Shown here one piece after another: positions 26,585 through 35,700 of a stretch of 64,000 nt of DNA. The stretch comes from Erwinia persicina NBRC 102418 (GTDB taxonomy: Bacteria; Pseudomonadota; Gammaproteobacteria; Enterobacterales; Enterobacteriaceae). Numbering within the stretch: position 1 is the first letter of the stretch; each line of letters starts with the position of its first letter. The stretch is taken from assembly GCF_001571305.1 (NCBI RefSeq), contig NZ_BCTN01000010.1, forward strand, positions 1-64,000. The letters run 5' to 3'. A program made the position numbers and the translations under genes. A model generated the notes under the pieces. It did no database searches and had not been told where the DNA came from. It worked only from the letters and a program-made list of their open reading frames with translations.

Positions 26585-27628
26585 ATGAAATACACCACGT
26601 TTGGCCGTAACACCGGTTTACGCGTCTCTGAGCTGGCGCTCGGCACCGGTAACTTTGGTACCGGCTGGGGCTATGGTTCGGAAAGGGAAGAAGCAAAGCA
26701 GGTCTTTGACAGCTACGCCGAAGCTGGCGGTAACTTTATTGATACCGCCGATGCCTATCAGTTTGGCCAGTCCGAACAGCTGGTCGGGGAGTTTATCGCC
26801 GCAGAGCGCGATCACTTTGTGGTCGCGACAAAATACACCCTGGGTGCCTCCCCCGCAGGCGGGATCTCACGCACCGGTAACAGCCGGAAGAATATGATCC
26901 AGTCGGTGGAGAGCAGCCTTAAGCGGCTGAAAACCGACCGTATCGATCTGCTGTGGGCGCACTTCGATGACCAGCTAACGCCGCTGGAGGAGATCGTGCG
27001 TGCTTTCGACGATCTGGTGCGGGCCGGTAAGATCCAGTATGCCGGATTATCAAACTTCCCCGCCTGGCGTGTGTCCCGCGCAGATACCCTCGCAGAGCTG
27101 CGCGGCTGGTCGCGCATTGCCGGGATCCAGGTAGAATACAGCCTGGTGCAGCGCACCGCCGAGCGCGATATGCTGCCGATGGCCGAAGCCCTGGGCATGG
27201 CTGCAACGCTGTGGTCACCGCTGGGTGGTGGCCTGCTTACCGGCAAATATCGTCAGAGCAACGAAGGCCGTCTGACCGGCTTCGGCGGGCGGCTGGTGCA
27301 TACCGAGCAGGACACCACCCTGCTGGATACGGTGATTGCCATTGCCGGGGAGCTGCAGATCCTGCCGCTGCAGGTCGCCATCGCCTGGCTGCAGCATAAA
27401 GCCGCCCGCGCCAGCACCAGCCTGATCCCGATCCTGGGTTCACGGCACCAGGGGCAGTTAAACGATACCCTGCAGGCCCTGACGGTCAGACTGGAGGCGG
27501 CCCAGGTCGAACGGCTGGATGCCGTCAGCGCAATCCCGGCCGGCACCCCGCATGAGCAGATTGCCGGAACATTACCCTCGACCCGGGGCGGCATGGACCT
27601 GGCGTCAGGCTGGCCGCCGCGCGCCTGA
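26585..27628 (+). CDS. Aldo/keto reductase
   Basis: A 347-residue TIM-barrel NADPH-dependent reductase. Visible motifs are NFIDTADAYQFGQSE (Asp and Tyr of the catalytic tetrad), the Lys in VVATKYTLG, RIDLLWAHFDD (the usual His position), the YAGLSNFPAW strand and the C-terminal LIPILGSRHQGQL cofactor segment. It reduces aldehydes or ketones; the substrate is unknown. The TetR regulator follows after 82 bp in the same direction. Confidence 0.9.
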   Translation: MKYTTFGRNTGLRVSELALGTGNFGTGWGYGSEREEAKQVFDSYAEAGGNFIDTADAYQFGQSEQLVGEFIAAERDHFVVATKYTLGASPAGGISRTGNSRKNMIQSVESSLKRLKTDRIDLLWAHFDDQLTPLEEIVRAFDDLVRAGKIQYAGLSNFPAWRVSRADTLAELRGWSRIAGIQVEYSLVQRTAERDMLPMAEALGMAATLWSPLGGGLLTGKYRQSNEGRLTGFGGRLVHTEQDTTLLDTVIAIAGELQILPLQVAIAWLQHKAARASTSLIPILGSRHQGQLNDTLQALTVRLEAAQVERLDAVSAIPAGTPHEQIAGTLPSTRGGMDLASGWPPRA

Positions 27629-27710
27629 GTCCGTGAGTGAAGTAGCATCACCGGTTGAGTCAGTGAGACGCATCCCCTAAGATGAGGCCCGGATAAAGCA
27701 GGAGAAGACA

Positions 27711-28289
27711 ATGGCGCGGGTATCAAAACAGCAGATGGAACGTCACCGCGAGGAGATTATCAGCGTCTCCTCGGCGCTCTTTCGTGAGCGGGGTCTGAAC
27801 GGCGTCAGCGTCAACGATCTGATGGCCGCCGCCGGGTTAACGCACGGCGGTTTTTATGGTCACTTTAACTCCAAAGACGATCTGGCGGCCATCGCCAGCC
27901 GCAAGGCCTTTGACGACTCGCGGGCGCGCTGGGAGGCGATGCCGGGCCATCGGGATCTGCACGCGCTGGTGGAACACTATCTCTCCGCTGACCACCGTGA
28001 CGGCGTTCAGGGCGGCTGTGCGATCGCGGCGTTAGCCAGCGATATCGCCAGGGAAAGCCCGGATAAACCGGTGCGCAACGTCTGGCTTGAGGGCGTAGAA
28101 GGGATGCTGGCGATGCTGGAGTCGGTCTCTGACTGCGGGGATGAGGCGCAGCGCCGTCAGCAGGCTCTGATGCAGCTTGCGCTGCTGACCGGGGCACTGA
28201 CGCTGGCCCGGGCCACGTCCGGGGACGGCCTGTCCGATGAATTCCTGACCGCCGCAAAAGACGCATTGCTGGCAGAGAAGAAGATCTAG
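27711..28289 (+). CDS. TetR/AcrR family transcriptional regulator
   Basis: A 192-residue protein. The N-terminal HTH is LFRERGLNGVSVNDLMAAAGLTHGGFYGHFNSKDDL (about residues 22-58), followed by an all-helical ligand domain with the GGCAIAALASDIARESP segment seen in the TetR_C_13-like group (repressors of reductase genes for reactive electrophiles). It probably controls the adjacent aldo/keto reductase and the divergent SDR/MDR pair. It ends 3 bp from the convergent pqqF stop. AGGAG lies just before the start. Confidence 0.85.
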   Translation: MARVSKQQMERHREEIISVSSALFRERGLNGVSVNDLMAAAGLTHGGFYGHFNSKDDLAAIASRKAFDDSRARWEAMPGHRDLHALVEHYLSADHRDGVQGGCAIAALASDIARESPDKPVRNVWLEGVEGMLAMLESVSDCGDEAQRRQQALMQLALLTGALTLARATSGDGLSDEFLTAAKDALLAEKKI

Positions 28290-28292
28290 CGA

Positions 28293-30671
28293 TCAAAAAA
28301 GGGAGTGGTTAACCAGATTGAAGGCGCGCTGACCGTCGGCCAGCAGGCGCTGATGGAACGCCAGCACGCTGTCAGGCGTCAGCGCCTGCAAGTCGGTGAT
28401 ACCAGGCTGAGAAATCATCTGTTGTGCCTGCAGCCAGCGATCGCGACTGGCTTTCAGCGCCCCGCCCGGCACCTGCTGCTGTTCCTTCAGCAAAATCTGG
28501 CATGTTTCCCACAGCGCCTGCGGGCTGAGCGTCGCCAGCTCGGTATTCATCTGCACTAAAAAGTGGTCAATGTATGCCGCCAGCTCCGCCGTCGTGAGAT
28601 GCGGGGATTGCAGCGCAAACAGGATACCCGATCGCCCCGCCACCTGATAAAAACGACAGCTCACCACATAGCCAATATTCTGTTCCACGCGCAGGCGCTG
28701 GAAAAACAGCGGCTGATAAATCATCGCCAGCAGCTGCCAGGCGGCCAGGCACGCCGTACTCTCCTCCACCAGCGGGCAGAAGCGCAGCAGGGCGGCCTCC
28801 GGGCTGCGTGTTGTCACCCGGTATTCAGGCTGTGGCGTTAAAGCCTCAGGCAGCGCACGTTTCGCCGGGTTAATGGCAGCCGGAAAGGCACTCAGCAGGC
28901 AGGCGAGCTGCCGGTGCAGCGCGTGATCGCCGCCTTCCAGTACCGCATGCCAGGGGAGGTTGAGCGGCGTCTGGGCGTCTGCGGGAGGGTGCAGCGGCTG
29001 CAACTTTTCCGGCAGCGCACCGAGTAATGCCCGCACGGCAATATCATCGTGCAGCGCCTGACGCTGGCGCAGAGACTCACGCTCACCGCGTGCTATCACC
29101 CCAGGCGGAATAGCCGCCAGCAGCGCATTTAGCGATGCCAGGGTGCTGACCATCAGCCCCGCCTCCCCCTGTAACTGGACAAGCCAGCGTCCCTGCGGGC
29201 AACCGATCGCCAGTTCGCCCCCGCGATGGGCACAACCCGCCGCCAGCGCCCGCAGACGGGCCTGCACGATCTGCCCCCAGGGGGCTGGCAGGTTGCATTC
29301 AGGACTGAGCAGCAGCACAGCGGGCGATTCATCGCGGCGATGATGGGCCAGCGTTGCCTGACGCACAGGCAACGTGGGGATGGCAGGCGGCAGGGTGTGT
29401 GGGAAGAACACGAACGCCTCGCCTGAGCTATCAGGCTGTACCGGTGCCCGAACGCCCGGCTGGCAGGCCAGCGTCCAGCCCTGCACCTCGAGCTGATCCA
29501 ACGGGGTGCTGTCAGCAATCCACAGCCGTGATAAGGGCGCGGCAGAGAGCAGTGGGAACAGTATCGCGCCCTCGTCGTCCCCGGCCGGAGCAAAACCAAA
29601 GGCACGTTCGCGCAACTGATCCATCACCGGCAACTGCGCGAAGCGACGGCTGGCCAGCTGCGCGTAATGAGCGCGCTGCGCGGGCGTCAGTCGGCCCAGC
29701 TGTGCCAGCCAGCGATGGACGCACGCTTCAGCCCGATCGGCATCCCCGGCGTCCACCAGAACCAGTTCAAGGGTGATCACCGCCTGCTGTGCGCTGCGAT
29801 ACGGTAACAACAAGCGGGCAGCATCGCACAGTGCCTGCTCGCGCAGCGTGGCCATCAGGCTGCCCGCCGCTTCGTCCAGCAGCAGCTGGCGCAGCACTGT
29901 CAGCCCGCCGTCGATACGTTGGTTCAGCAAAAAGGAGAGACGCAGGCGCGGCGCACCGGTCAGTTGCAGGGCGATATCACGCTCAGCAGCGAGCGTTAAT
30001 GCAGGCAACGCGGGGGGAAGCGCCACGCCCGCCGGGAAGACTTCGGCGGCCTGTTGGGCCAGTGACCACAGCGCCGCGATCGGCTGCGGTCCCTGCACCC
30101 ACAGCGTCACCGTATCCGCATGGTAATAACGCTGATGGAACTGCTGCAGCGCCGCACGCAGCGCAGTGTGATCGTCGCCAAAGCCCGCTGCATTACCCGT
30201 CTGAAAGCGGTGCCACAGATGGGAAACGAAGGCTGTGCTCAGCGCCGCATCACACAGCGTGTCCTGATGGTCGGCCAGCAGGCGGCATTCGGCATCAATA
30301 GTCGCGACCTCCTGGCGGATCGCGCTGGCAGACAACAGCGGTGCCACCAGCATATCCGTCAGTCGGGGCAGCGCATCGGCCAGTTGTTCGGGGGCGCACT
30401 CGAAAAAGTACGCCGTGCTGCTGCCGAGCGTGGTGGCGTTCAGCCGTCCGCCGCGTGCGGGCAGCCAGGCCATCAGCCGCTGGTCATCCTGAAAAGCCTG
30501 GCTGCCGGCAAACAGCAGGTGCTCCAGCAGATGGGCCAGCCCCGGCCACGCGTCCGGTTCATGATGGCTGCCCACCTCCACCTGCAGCAGCGCGGCGGCG
30601 CGTGTGGCCTGCGGATCGTGGATCAGCTCAACCCGTAAACCGTTGCTTAAGCGTCGCGGCAGATGCTGCAT
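28293..30671 (-). CDS. pqqF: PqqF, M16 family zinc peptidase of PQQ synthesis
   Basis: A 792-residue insulinase-like (pitrilysin) protease. The inverted zinc motif HLLEH is at residues 47-51 in GLAHLLEHLLFAGS, with the distal Glu expected in the TIDAECRL region. The inactive second half (from about residue 430) completes the clamshell. In PQQ synthesis PqqF/PqqG-type proteases cut the crosslinked Glu-Tyr out of the PqqA peptide. It is last in the pqq cluster, 3 bp after pqqE, and is similar in size to Klebsiella PqqF (about 760). Confidence 0.92.
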   Translation of the reverse strand: MQHLPRRLSNGLRVELIHDPQATRAAALLQVEVGSHHEPDAWPGLAHLLEHLLFAGSQAFQDDQRLMAWLPARGGRLNATTLGSSTAYFFECAPEQLADALPRLTDMLVAPLLSASAIRQEVATIDAECRLLADHQDTLCDAALSTAFVSHLWHRFQTGNAAGFGDDHTALRAALQQFHQRYYHADTVTLWVQGPQPIAALWSLAQQAAEVFPAGVALPPALPALTLAAERDIALQLTGAPRLRLSFLLNQRIDGGLTVLRQLLLDEAAGSLMATLREQALCDAARLLLPYRSAQQAVITLELVLVDAGDADRAEACVHRWLAQLGRLTPAQRAHYAQLASRRFAQLPVMDQLRERAFGFAPAGDDEGAILFPLLSAAPLSRLWIADSTPLDQLEVQGWTLACQPGVRAPVQPDSSGEAFVFFPHTLPPAIPTLPVRQATLAHHRRDESPAVLLLSPECNLPAPWGQIVQARLRALAAGCAHRGGELAIGCPQGRWLVQLQGEAGLMVSTLASLNALLAAIPPGVIARGERESLRQRQALHDDIAVRALLGALPEKLQPLHPPADAQTPLNLPWHAVLEGGDHALHRQLACLLSAFPAAINPAKRALPEALTPQPEYRVTTRSPEAALLRFCPLVEESTACLAAWQLLAMIYQPLFFQRLRVEQNIGYVVSCRFYQVAGRSGILFALQSPHLTTAELAAYIDHFLVQMNTELATLSPQALWETCQILLKEQQQVPGGALKASRDRWLQAQQMISQPGITDLQALTPDSVLAFHQRLLADGQRAFNLVNHSLF

Positions 30672-30674
30672 CCG

Positions 30675-31823
30675 TTACCCTTTAAAGATCAGCTGAGCGT
30701 TGACCCGCTGTGAGTTCGCGCGGTTGCGGAACTGGAGCTGGCTCACCTGAATATTGGTACAGTTGGCCTGCTCACGCGCCTCAAGGATCATACCGTGATG
30801 CTCTGATTTACTGCACACCGGGTCAGCATTATCCGCATTGCCGGTCAGCATAAAGGCCTGACAGCGGCAGCCGCCAAAGTCCTTCTCTTTTTCTGAACAG
30901 GAACGACAGGGTTCCGGCATCCAGTCAAAGCCGCGATAGCGGTTAAAGCCGAAAGAGTGAAACCAGATATCTTCCAGGCTCTGTTCCAGCACCGACGGAA
31001 ACTGCACGGGCAGCTGGCGCGCGCTGTGGCACGGCAGCGCCATGCCTTCCGGCGTGACGCTGAGAAAGATCGCCCCCCAGCCGCCCATGCAGCCCTTAGG
31101 CCGCTCTTCGTAATAATCGGGCGTGACAAACAGCAGGTTAGCCAGGTTATCGCTGGCGGCCATTTTCTCGCGATAGCGATGCACCACCGCTTCCGCCCGC
31201 TCGATCTGCTCACGCGTGGGCAGCAGCCCTTCGCGGTTGAGCTGGGCCCAGCCGTAAAACTGGCAGGTGGCCAGTTCGACATCGTCCGCTTCCAGCTCAA
31301 TACAGAGTTCGATGATACGGTCGATCTGGTCGATATTATGGCGGTGCAGCACGAAATTCAGCACCATCGGGTAACCGTGTGCCTTTACCGCCCGCGCCAT
31401 CTCCAGCTTCTGCTGAAACGCTTTCTTTGACCCGGCCAGGGCCGCATTCAGCACTTCATCGCTGGCCTGGAAGCTGATCTGGATATGATCCAGCCCGGCT
31501 TCCGCAAAGGCGTCGATCTTCTTCTGCGTCAGACCGATGCCGGAGGTGATCAGATTGGTGTAAAAACCCAGATCGCGGGCGGCCTTGATCAACTCAGGCA
31601 GATCCTTACGCACCAGCGGTTCCCCCCCGGAGAAACCGATCTGCACTGCGCCCATCGCCCGCGCCTGTTTAAAGACCTCGATCCACTGCGCGGTGGTCAG
31701 CTCTTTTTCCTGCTGCGCAAAGTCCAGCGGGTTAGAGCAGTACGGGCACTGCAGCGGACAGCGGTAGGTCAGCTCGGCCAGCAGCCAGAGCGGCGGTTTA
31801 ACGGCTGGGTTAAGCGGGTTCAC
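30675..31823 (-). CDS. pqqE: PqqE, radical SAM PqqA peptide cyclase
   Basis: A 382-residue radical SAM/SPASM enzyme that forms the C-C bond between Glu15 and Tyr19 of PqqA. The SAM cluster motif is C22-x3-C26-x2-C29 ([10 protein letters not shown]). Auxiliary cluster cysteines lie in [16 protein letters not shown] and the C-terminal [19 protein letters not shown]. It needs PqqD to present the peptide, and its start overlaps the pqqD end by 14 bp. No key residue is missing. Confidence 0.96.
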   Translation of the reverse strand: MNPLNPAVKPPLWLLAELTYRCPLQCPYCSNPLDFAQQEKELTTAQWIEVFKQARAMGAVQIGFSGGEPLVRKDLPELIKAARDLGFYTNLITSGIGLTQKKIDAFAEAGLDHIQISFQASDEVLNAALAGSKKAFQQKLEMARAVKAHGYPMVLNFVLHRHNIDQIDRIIELCIELEADDVELATCQFYGWAQLNREGLLPTREQIERAEAVVHRYREKMAASDNLANLLFVTPDYYEERPKGCMGGWGAIFLSVTPEGMALPCHSARQLPVQFPSVLEQSLEDIWFHSFGFNRYRGFDWMPEPCRSCSEKEKDFGGCRCQAFMLTGNADNADPVCSKSEHHGMILEAREQANCTNIQVSQLQFRNRANSQRVNAQLIFKG

Positions 31824-32091
31824 GGAAGATAATCCACTTCTGTTCGCGGGCTGCCGCGAAGAACTCTTTCACGTCATCATCCACGCCGCCCGCTTCCGGG
31901 AAACGGGTGTTAAGCACCGCGATAATATCGGCCAGCGTGCGCTGCCCATCGACCAGTTCGAGGATCAGGGTGGCACTGTCGTTCAGTTTTGCCATGCCTT
32001 CCGGGTAGAGGATCACATGGCAGTTCTGCACTTCTTCCCACTGCAGGCGATAGCCACGGCGGAACATCGGGGTGGTTTGCTCATTGATCAC
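31810..32091 (-). CDS. pqqD: PqqD, PqqA peptide-binding chaperone
   Basis: A 93-residue RiPP recognition element domain. It binds the precursor PqqA and delivers it to PqqE. Typical segments are [29 protein letters not shown] and [15 protein letters not shown]. It overlaps pqqC by 4 bp and pqqE by 14 bp, giving tight translational coupling. Confidence 0.95.
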   Translation of the reverse strand: MINEQTTPMFRRGYRLQWEEVQNCHVILYPEGMAKLNDSATLILELVDGQRTLADIIAVLNTRFPEAGGVDDDVKEFFAAAREQKWIIFREPA

Positions 32092-32843
32092 AGCAGTTTT
32101 CCTCTGTGCCAGACCGCCTGGTCCGTCACGGTATGGTACGGCGGGCGGTTAAGGACGTAAGCCAGGGTCATGGCGTCCAGCATGGTCCACAGGATATCGA
32201 GTTTGAACTGTAAAATTTCCAGCATCCGCTGCTGTTTTTCCACGGTGTTACAGTATTCCAGCGCCAGCTGTAAACCATGCTCTACGTCGCGGCGCGCCTG
32301 GCTCAGACGGCCACGGAAATAACCGTATCCCTCTTCTTCAATCCAGGTGTAGTGCTGTGGCCAGCTGTCGAGCCGCGACTGGTGGATCTGCGGTGCAAAC
32401 AGCTCGGTCAGCGAGCTACAGGCCGCTTCCTGCCACACCGCGCGGCGGGCAAAGTTAACGTAAGCATCCACGGCGAAACGCACGCCGGGTAAGACCATCC
32501 GCTCAGAAAGCAGCACCTCACGATCCAGCCCTACGGCTTCCCCCAGCCGCAGCCAGGCTTCGATGCCGCCATCACTGTCGCCCTGCCCGTCATGGTCGAG
32601 AATGCGTTGCACCCACTTACGCCGCGTCAGCGGATCCGGGCAGTTCGCCATGATCGCCGCATCTTTCAGCGGGATGCGGGTCTGGTAATAAAAACGGTTC
32701 GCCACCCAGCCCTGGATCTGTTCGCGTGTGGCCTCACCGTTATGCATAGCAATATGGAACGGATGGTGGATATGGTAAAAAGCACCGCGATCGCGCAGCG
32801 CCTGTTCAAACTGTTCCGGGGTCATCAGCGTCGGTTGGGTCAT
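32088..32843 (-). CDS. pqqC: PqqC, pyrroloquinoline-quinone synthase
   Basis: A 251-residue cofactorless oxidase that carries out the last ring closure and eight-electron oxidation to PQQ. Conserved stretches are [35 protein letters not shown] and the [16 protein letters not shown] segment, within an all-helical TENA/HO-like fold. It overlaps pqqB and pqqD by 4 bp each. The length is normal. Confidence 0.96.
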   Translation of the reverse strand: MTQPTLMTPEQFEQALRDRGAFYHIHHPFHIAMHNGEATREQIQGWVANRFYYQTRIPLKDAAIMANCPDPLTRRKWVQRILDHDGQGDSDGGIEAWLRLGEAVGLDREVLLSERMVLPGVRFAVDAYVNFARRAVWQEAACSSLTELFAPQIHQSRLDSWPQHYTWIEEEGYGYFRGRLSQARRDVEHGLQLALEYCNTVEKQQRMLEILQFKLDILWTMLDAMTLAYVLNRPPYHTVTDQAVWHRGKLL

Positions 32844-33751
32844 AGTTCAATACTCATGCCATCATAACTGACCTCAATGCCCCGCGCGGTCAGCGCCTGG
32901 CGCTCGGCAGAGGATTCATCAAGGATCGGGTTAGTGTTATTAATATGGATCAGGATTTTACGTTTTGCCGGCAGACGGCTCAGCACCGTCATCAGGCCCT
33001 GCTCTTCACCCAGCGCCAGGTGGCCCATGTCGCGGCCCGTATTGCGCCCGACGCCGGTATTCGCCAGCTCGTTGTCCTGCCACAGCGTGCCATCAATCAG
33101 CAGACAGTCGGCCTGCGCCATTAACGCCAGCAGCGGCGCATCGGGCTCACCTAAGCCTGGCGCATACAGCAGCTTACTGCCGCTGGTGGTATTTTCGATC
33201 ATCAGCGCTATGTTGTGGCCCGGGAGCGGTCGCCCGCGATACGGTGAATAGGGGGGCGCATTGCTGAGGATCGGGATCGCGGTAAAGGTTAACGCCGGGC
33301 AGACCGCCACAGAGAAAGGCTGCGCGGGCGCAATGGCGTGGTGGATCAGTCCGCCGTTCCAGTGCTTTAGCATGGTAAAGATCGGGAAGCCGCTGGTCAG
33401 ATCCGCGTGCACTTCCGGGGTACACCACACCGGATGCGGGCAACCTTCACGCAGGTTAAGTAAACCGGTGCAGTGGTCGATCTGGCTGTCGGTCAGAATG
33501 ATCGATCCTATCGCCGTGCCGCGCAGCACGCCCTGCCTGTGCAGCTCCGGGTTGGCGGCAATCTGGTGGCAAATATCCGGTGAGGCATTACACAGCACCC
33601 AGTCGGTACCGTTATCACTGACGGCAATCGAGGACTGCGTCCGCGCGGTGGCGGGGATAGTGCCGTCACGTACGCCCTGGCAGTTGTGACAGTGACAGTT
33701 CCATTGTGGGAAACCACCGCCAGCCGCAGAGCCGAGAACTTTGATTTTCAT
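32840..33751 (-). CDS. pqqB: PqqB, metallo-beta-lactamase fold hydroxylase of PQQ synthesis
   Basis: A 303-residue protein opening with [21 protein letters not shown], the PqqB signature. The metal site is near [16 protein letters not shown]. It is thought to hydroxylate the Glu-Tyr intermediate. It is the first gene after the long hairpin-bearing gap that separates it from pqqA, and overlaps pqqC by 4 bp. Confidence 0.95.
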   Translation of the reverse strand: MKIKVLGSAAGGGFPQWNCHCHNCQGVRDGTIPATARTQSSIAVSDNGTDWVLCNASPDICHQIAANPELHRQGVLRGTAIGSIILTDSQIDHCTGLLNLREGCPHPVWCTPEVHADLTSGFPIFTMLKHWNGGLIHHAIAPAQPFSVAVCPALTFTAIPILSNAPPYSPYRGRPLPGHNIALMIENTTSGSKLLYAPGLGEPDAPLLALMAQADCLLIDGTLWQDNELANTGVGRNTGRDMGHLALGEEQGLMTVLSRLPAKRKILIHINNTNPILDESSAERQALTARGIEVSYDGMSIEL

Positions 33752-33771
33752 GGGTCAACCAGCAGAAGAAA

Positions 33772-33798
33772 TAAAAATGCCTGCTACAGCGCAGGCAT
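33772..33798 (-). terminator. Attenuator-type hairpin between pqqA and pqqB
   Basis: On the minus strand ATGCCTGC-GCTGTA-GCAGGCAT forms a perfect 8-bp stem followed by TTTTTA. It is 20-odd bases before the pqqB start and downstream of pqqA. A partial stop here would make pqqA mRNA more abundant than pqqBCDEF mRNA, as is known for other pqq operons. Confidence 0.75.
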
Positions 33799-33867
33799 CC
33801 ACATGACTTACCTGAATAATTCGTGCTGTCGCAGTGACAGTGCGAAGTAGGGAGATCAGGCATTAGC

Positions 33868-33981
33868 CTAAATAATTCGAGTTGCAGCAAGGCGGCAAGT
33901 GTGAGAATCCCCGGGAGCTTACTCAGGTAAGTGACCGGGGTGAGCACACGCAGCCAACGCAGTTGCAGCTTGAAGTATGAC
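33868..33981. repeat. Dispersed palindromic intergenic repeat in the pqqA-pqqB gap
   Basis: A nearly self-complementary element of about 114 bp. The outer arms are TTCGAGTTGCAGC against GTTGCAGCTTGAA (pairing with G-U in RNA), and the inner stem is CCCCGG-GAG-CTTAC-TCAG-GTAAG-TGA-CCGGGG. From memory the sequence type recurs between genes in Yersinia, Serratia, Pantoea and Erwinia genomes, so it is probably a MITE-like or ERIC-like family. A shorter related segment begins near 33823 (AATAATTCG). Confidence 0.65.
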
Positions 33982-33987
33982 GGCGAA

Positions 33988-34059
33988 TTAGCGGTTGGAG
34001 ATGTACAGAGTCACTTCCAGGCCCAGACGCATATCGATAAAGGTCGGTTTAGTCCACAT
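33988..34059 (-). CDS. pqqA: PqqA, PQQ precursor peptide
   Basis: A 23-residue ribosomal peptide starting MWTKPTFIDMRLG and ending YISNR. Glu15 and Tyr19 (E-x3-Y) are the residues joined by PqqE and converted to PQQ. The start at 34059 is chosen because GAGGAA lies 6 bases upstream; an ATG at 34065 overlaps that site. It is short enough to be missed by ORF finders. It lies about 180 bp downstream of the dipeptidase gene and 236 bp before pqqB. Confidence 0.95.
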   Translation of the reverse strand: MWTKPTFIDMRLGLEVTLYISNR

Positions 34060-34240
34060 AGTCATTTCCTCAGGTGTTTAAAAAACGGCCGCACTGCATT
34101 CAGTGTCGGCAAATGATCGGCATGTTGTCAAATTACAGGAATTTGGCGGCACAGATGTTGCGCCTATGATAAATCGATATCAACCCTAAAATCTGCGCGG
34201 TTTATGCTGTTTTTGAACTATTTGGTTCAAAACTCAGATC

Positions 34241-35278
34241 TTATTCACCCCAGGTTTTTTTCAGCACCCGCAGCCAGTTGGTTCGACAAAGTTTAGCCAG
34301 CAGCGGTTCCCCGTAACCCGCTTCACGCAGCGCGTCCAGCAGGCGCGGCAGCCCGGTCACATCCCCGATCTCGTTGGGCAGGTTGATGCCATCAAAGTCC
34401 GAGCCAAAAGCAACGCGGTCTTCCCCCAGCTTTTCCAGCAGATAATCGAGGTGCTGCACCATCACACTGAGCGGCATATCGCCGTCACGTTTGCCGTCAG
34501 GACGCAGAAACGCCGTACCGAAGTTCAGCCCCACCAGCCCGTCGCTTTCTGCAATAGCGGCCAGCTGCCTGTCGGTCAGATTGCGCGGTTGCGGGCATAT
34601 GGCGTGGACATTTGAGTGGCTGGCCACCAGCGGCGCTTCGCTCAGGCGCGCCGTGTCCCAAAAGGCTTTTTCATTCATGTGCGACAGGTCTACCATCAGG
34701 CGGCGCTGATTGCAGGCGCGGATCAGACGCTCACCTGCGGCGGTCAGCCCGTCTCCGGTATCCGGTGAACCCGGGAAGCTGCCGCTGATCCCCGTACCAA
34801 AGCGGTTCGGCAGGTTCCAGAAGGGCCCGATGCTGCGCAACCCGGCCTGCTGCCAGCTTTCCAGCTGGCTGAGATCCTCATCCAGCGCGTCTGCACCTTC
34901 CATATGCATCACCATCGCCAGCACGCCGTTTGCCATACACTGCTCGATGTCGCTGACGCCGCGGCAGATTTTCGCCTGGCCTGCCGACTGCGCCTCCAGC
35001 TGGTGCAGGATGGCGATCTGCTCTCCGGTGATGGTCAGCGCATCGAACGGCTCTGCCTGACGCGTGGGGAACTTCGCCACGTAATCCGCTGGCGGCACAA
35101 AAATCGCAAACAGACCGCCGGCAAAGCCGCCTTCGCGCATCCGCGTCAGGTCAAGATGGCCACTGAGGCGCTGATGCAGGAAGGCCTGCGCCGGATCCTG
35201 CGCATGGTGCAGCCAGAGATGCAGTAACACATCGTTATGACCGTCAAAGAGGGGAGCGTTCGGAGAAGAGTTTGTCAT
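34241..35278 (-). CDS. Membrane dipeptidase-like protein (peptidase family M19)
   Basis: About 345 residues of the renal dipeptidase family, a TIM-barrel dizinc enzyme that cleaves dipeptides. Zinc ligands are visible as FDGHND (His14, Asp16), the Glu in VMHMEGADAL, and the His residues in VDLSHMNEKAFWD and VASHSNVHAICPQPRN. No signal peptide is seen from the start chosen at 35278. It lies just upstream of pqqA in the same direction. M19 genes near pqq clusters are seen elsewhere, so a role in peptide turnover around PQQ is possible but unproven. It also forms the left border of the tailocin. Confidence 0.88.
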   Translation of the reverse strand: MTNSSPNAPLFDGHNDVLLHLWLHHAQDPAQAFLHQRLSGHLDLTRMREGGFAGGLFAIFVPPADYVAKFPTRQAEPFDALTITGEQIAILHQLEAQSAGQAKICRGVSDIEQCMANGVLAMVMHMEGADALDEDLSQLESWQQAGLRSIGPFWNLPNRFGTGISGSFPGSPDTGDGLTAAGERLIRACNQRRLMVDLSHMNEKAFWDTARLSEAPLVASHSNVHAICPQPRNLTDRQLAAIAESDGLVGLNFGTAFLRPDGKRDGDMPLSVMVQHLDYLLEKLGEDRVAFGSDFDGINLPNEIGDVTGLPRLLDALREAGYGEPLLAKLCRTNWLRVLKKTWGE

Positions 35279-35378
35279 GGTTGCGCCAGCGTTCGCCTGA
35301 GAAGCAGAACAGGATAGCGCAGTTTGGCGGGATGGGGGACAGGCAAAAACCAGGGCGGGCACAAACCCGCCGCTGGGG

Positions 35379-35597
35379 TTAGCTGCCAAGACGGCTGGTA
35401 CGGGTTTTCACCGCTGCCGGTGGCGGCGTGGTGGCCTCCACCGGCCGGGCCACAATTCCGGTAATACTCTCCATCGATTTAAAGGTACAACTGCAGTTCA
35501 GATTCTGGCACTGGTGATAGCGTTCCTTGGTCTCACTGCTGAGGATCCGGCTGGAACGGGCATGGCTGTTATGCTGGCAAATCGGGCAAGGCATCAT
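35379..35597 (-). CDS. ogr: Ogr/Delta-type zinc-finger activator of late genes
   Basis: A 72-residue protein matching P2 Ogr: MMPCPICQHNSHARSSRIL, then ERYHQCQNLNCSCTF. It binds one zinc through Cys-x2-Cys and Cys-x4-Cys. Ogr recruits RNA polymerase to P2 late promoters through a dyad centred near -55. The start at 35597 follows GGAGG at 6 bases. It is the last gene of the cluster on the minus strand but has its own promoter (35642-35676), covered by a repressor-type palindrome. Two matching Ogr-type dyads exist in the cluster. Confidence 0.92.
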   Translation of the reverse strand: MMPCPICQHNSHARSSRILSSETKERYHQCQNLNCSCTFKSMESITGIVARPVEATTPPPAAVKTRTSRLGS

Positions 35598-35624
35598 GGC
35601 TGACCTCCACTGGTCATCAGTTAA

Positions 35625-35700
35625 ACTCACACATTGTGAATAAAACTAATTATATTCACTTAAAGTGAATCATCAAGTGGTTTTTTCACTTCCCGTGACA
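35625..35700 (-). promoter_or_regulatory. ogr promoter with a three-site operator array
   Basis: On the minus strand TTGATG (35676-35671), a 16-bp spacer and a perfect TATAAT (35654-35649) form a strong sigma70-type promoter. The spacer is filled by ATTCACTTAAAGTGAAT (35654-35670), a perfect 8-1-8 palindrome. Weaker copies are centred 29 bp downstream (35625-35641, 12 of 17 matches) and 30 bp upstream (35684-35700, core TCAC-N5-GTGA). Even spacing suggests cooperative repressor binding, and CI is the natural candidate. Confidence 0.75.
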
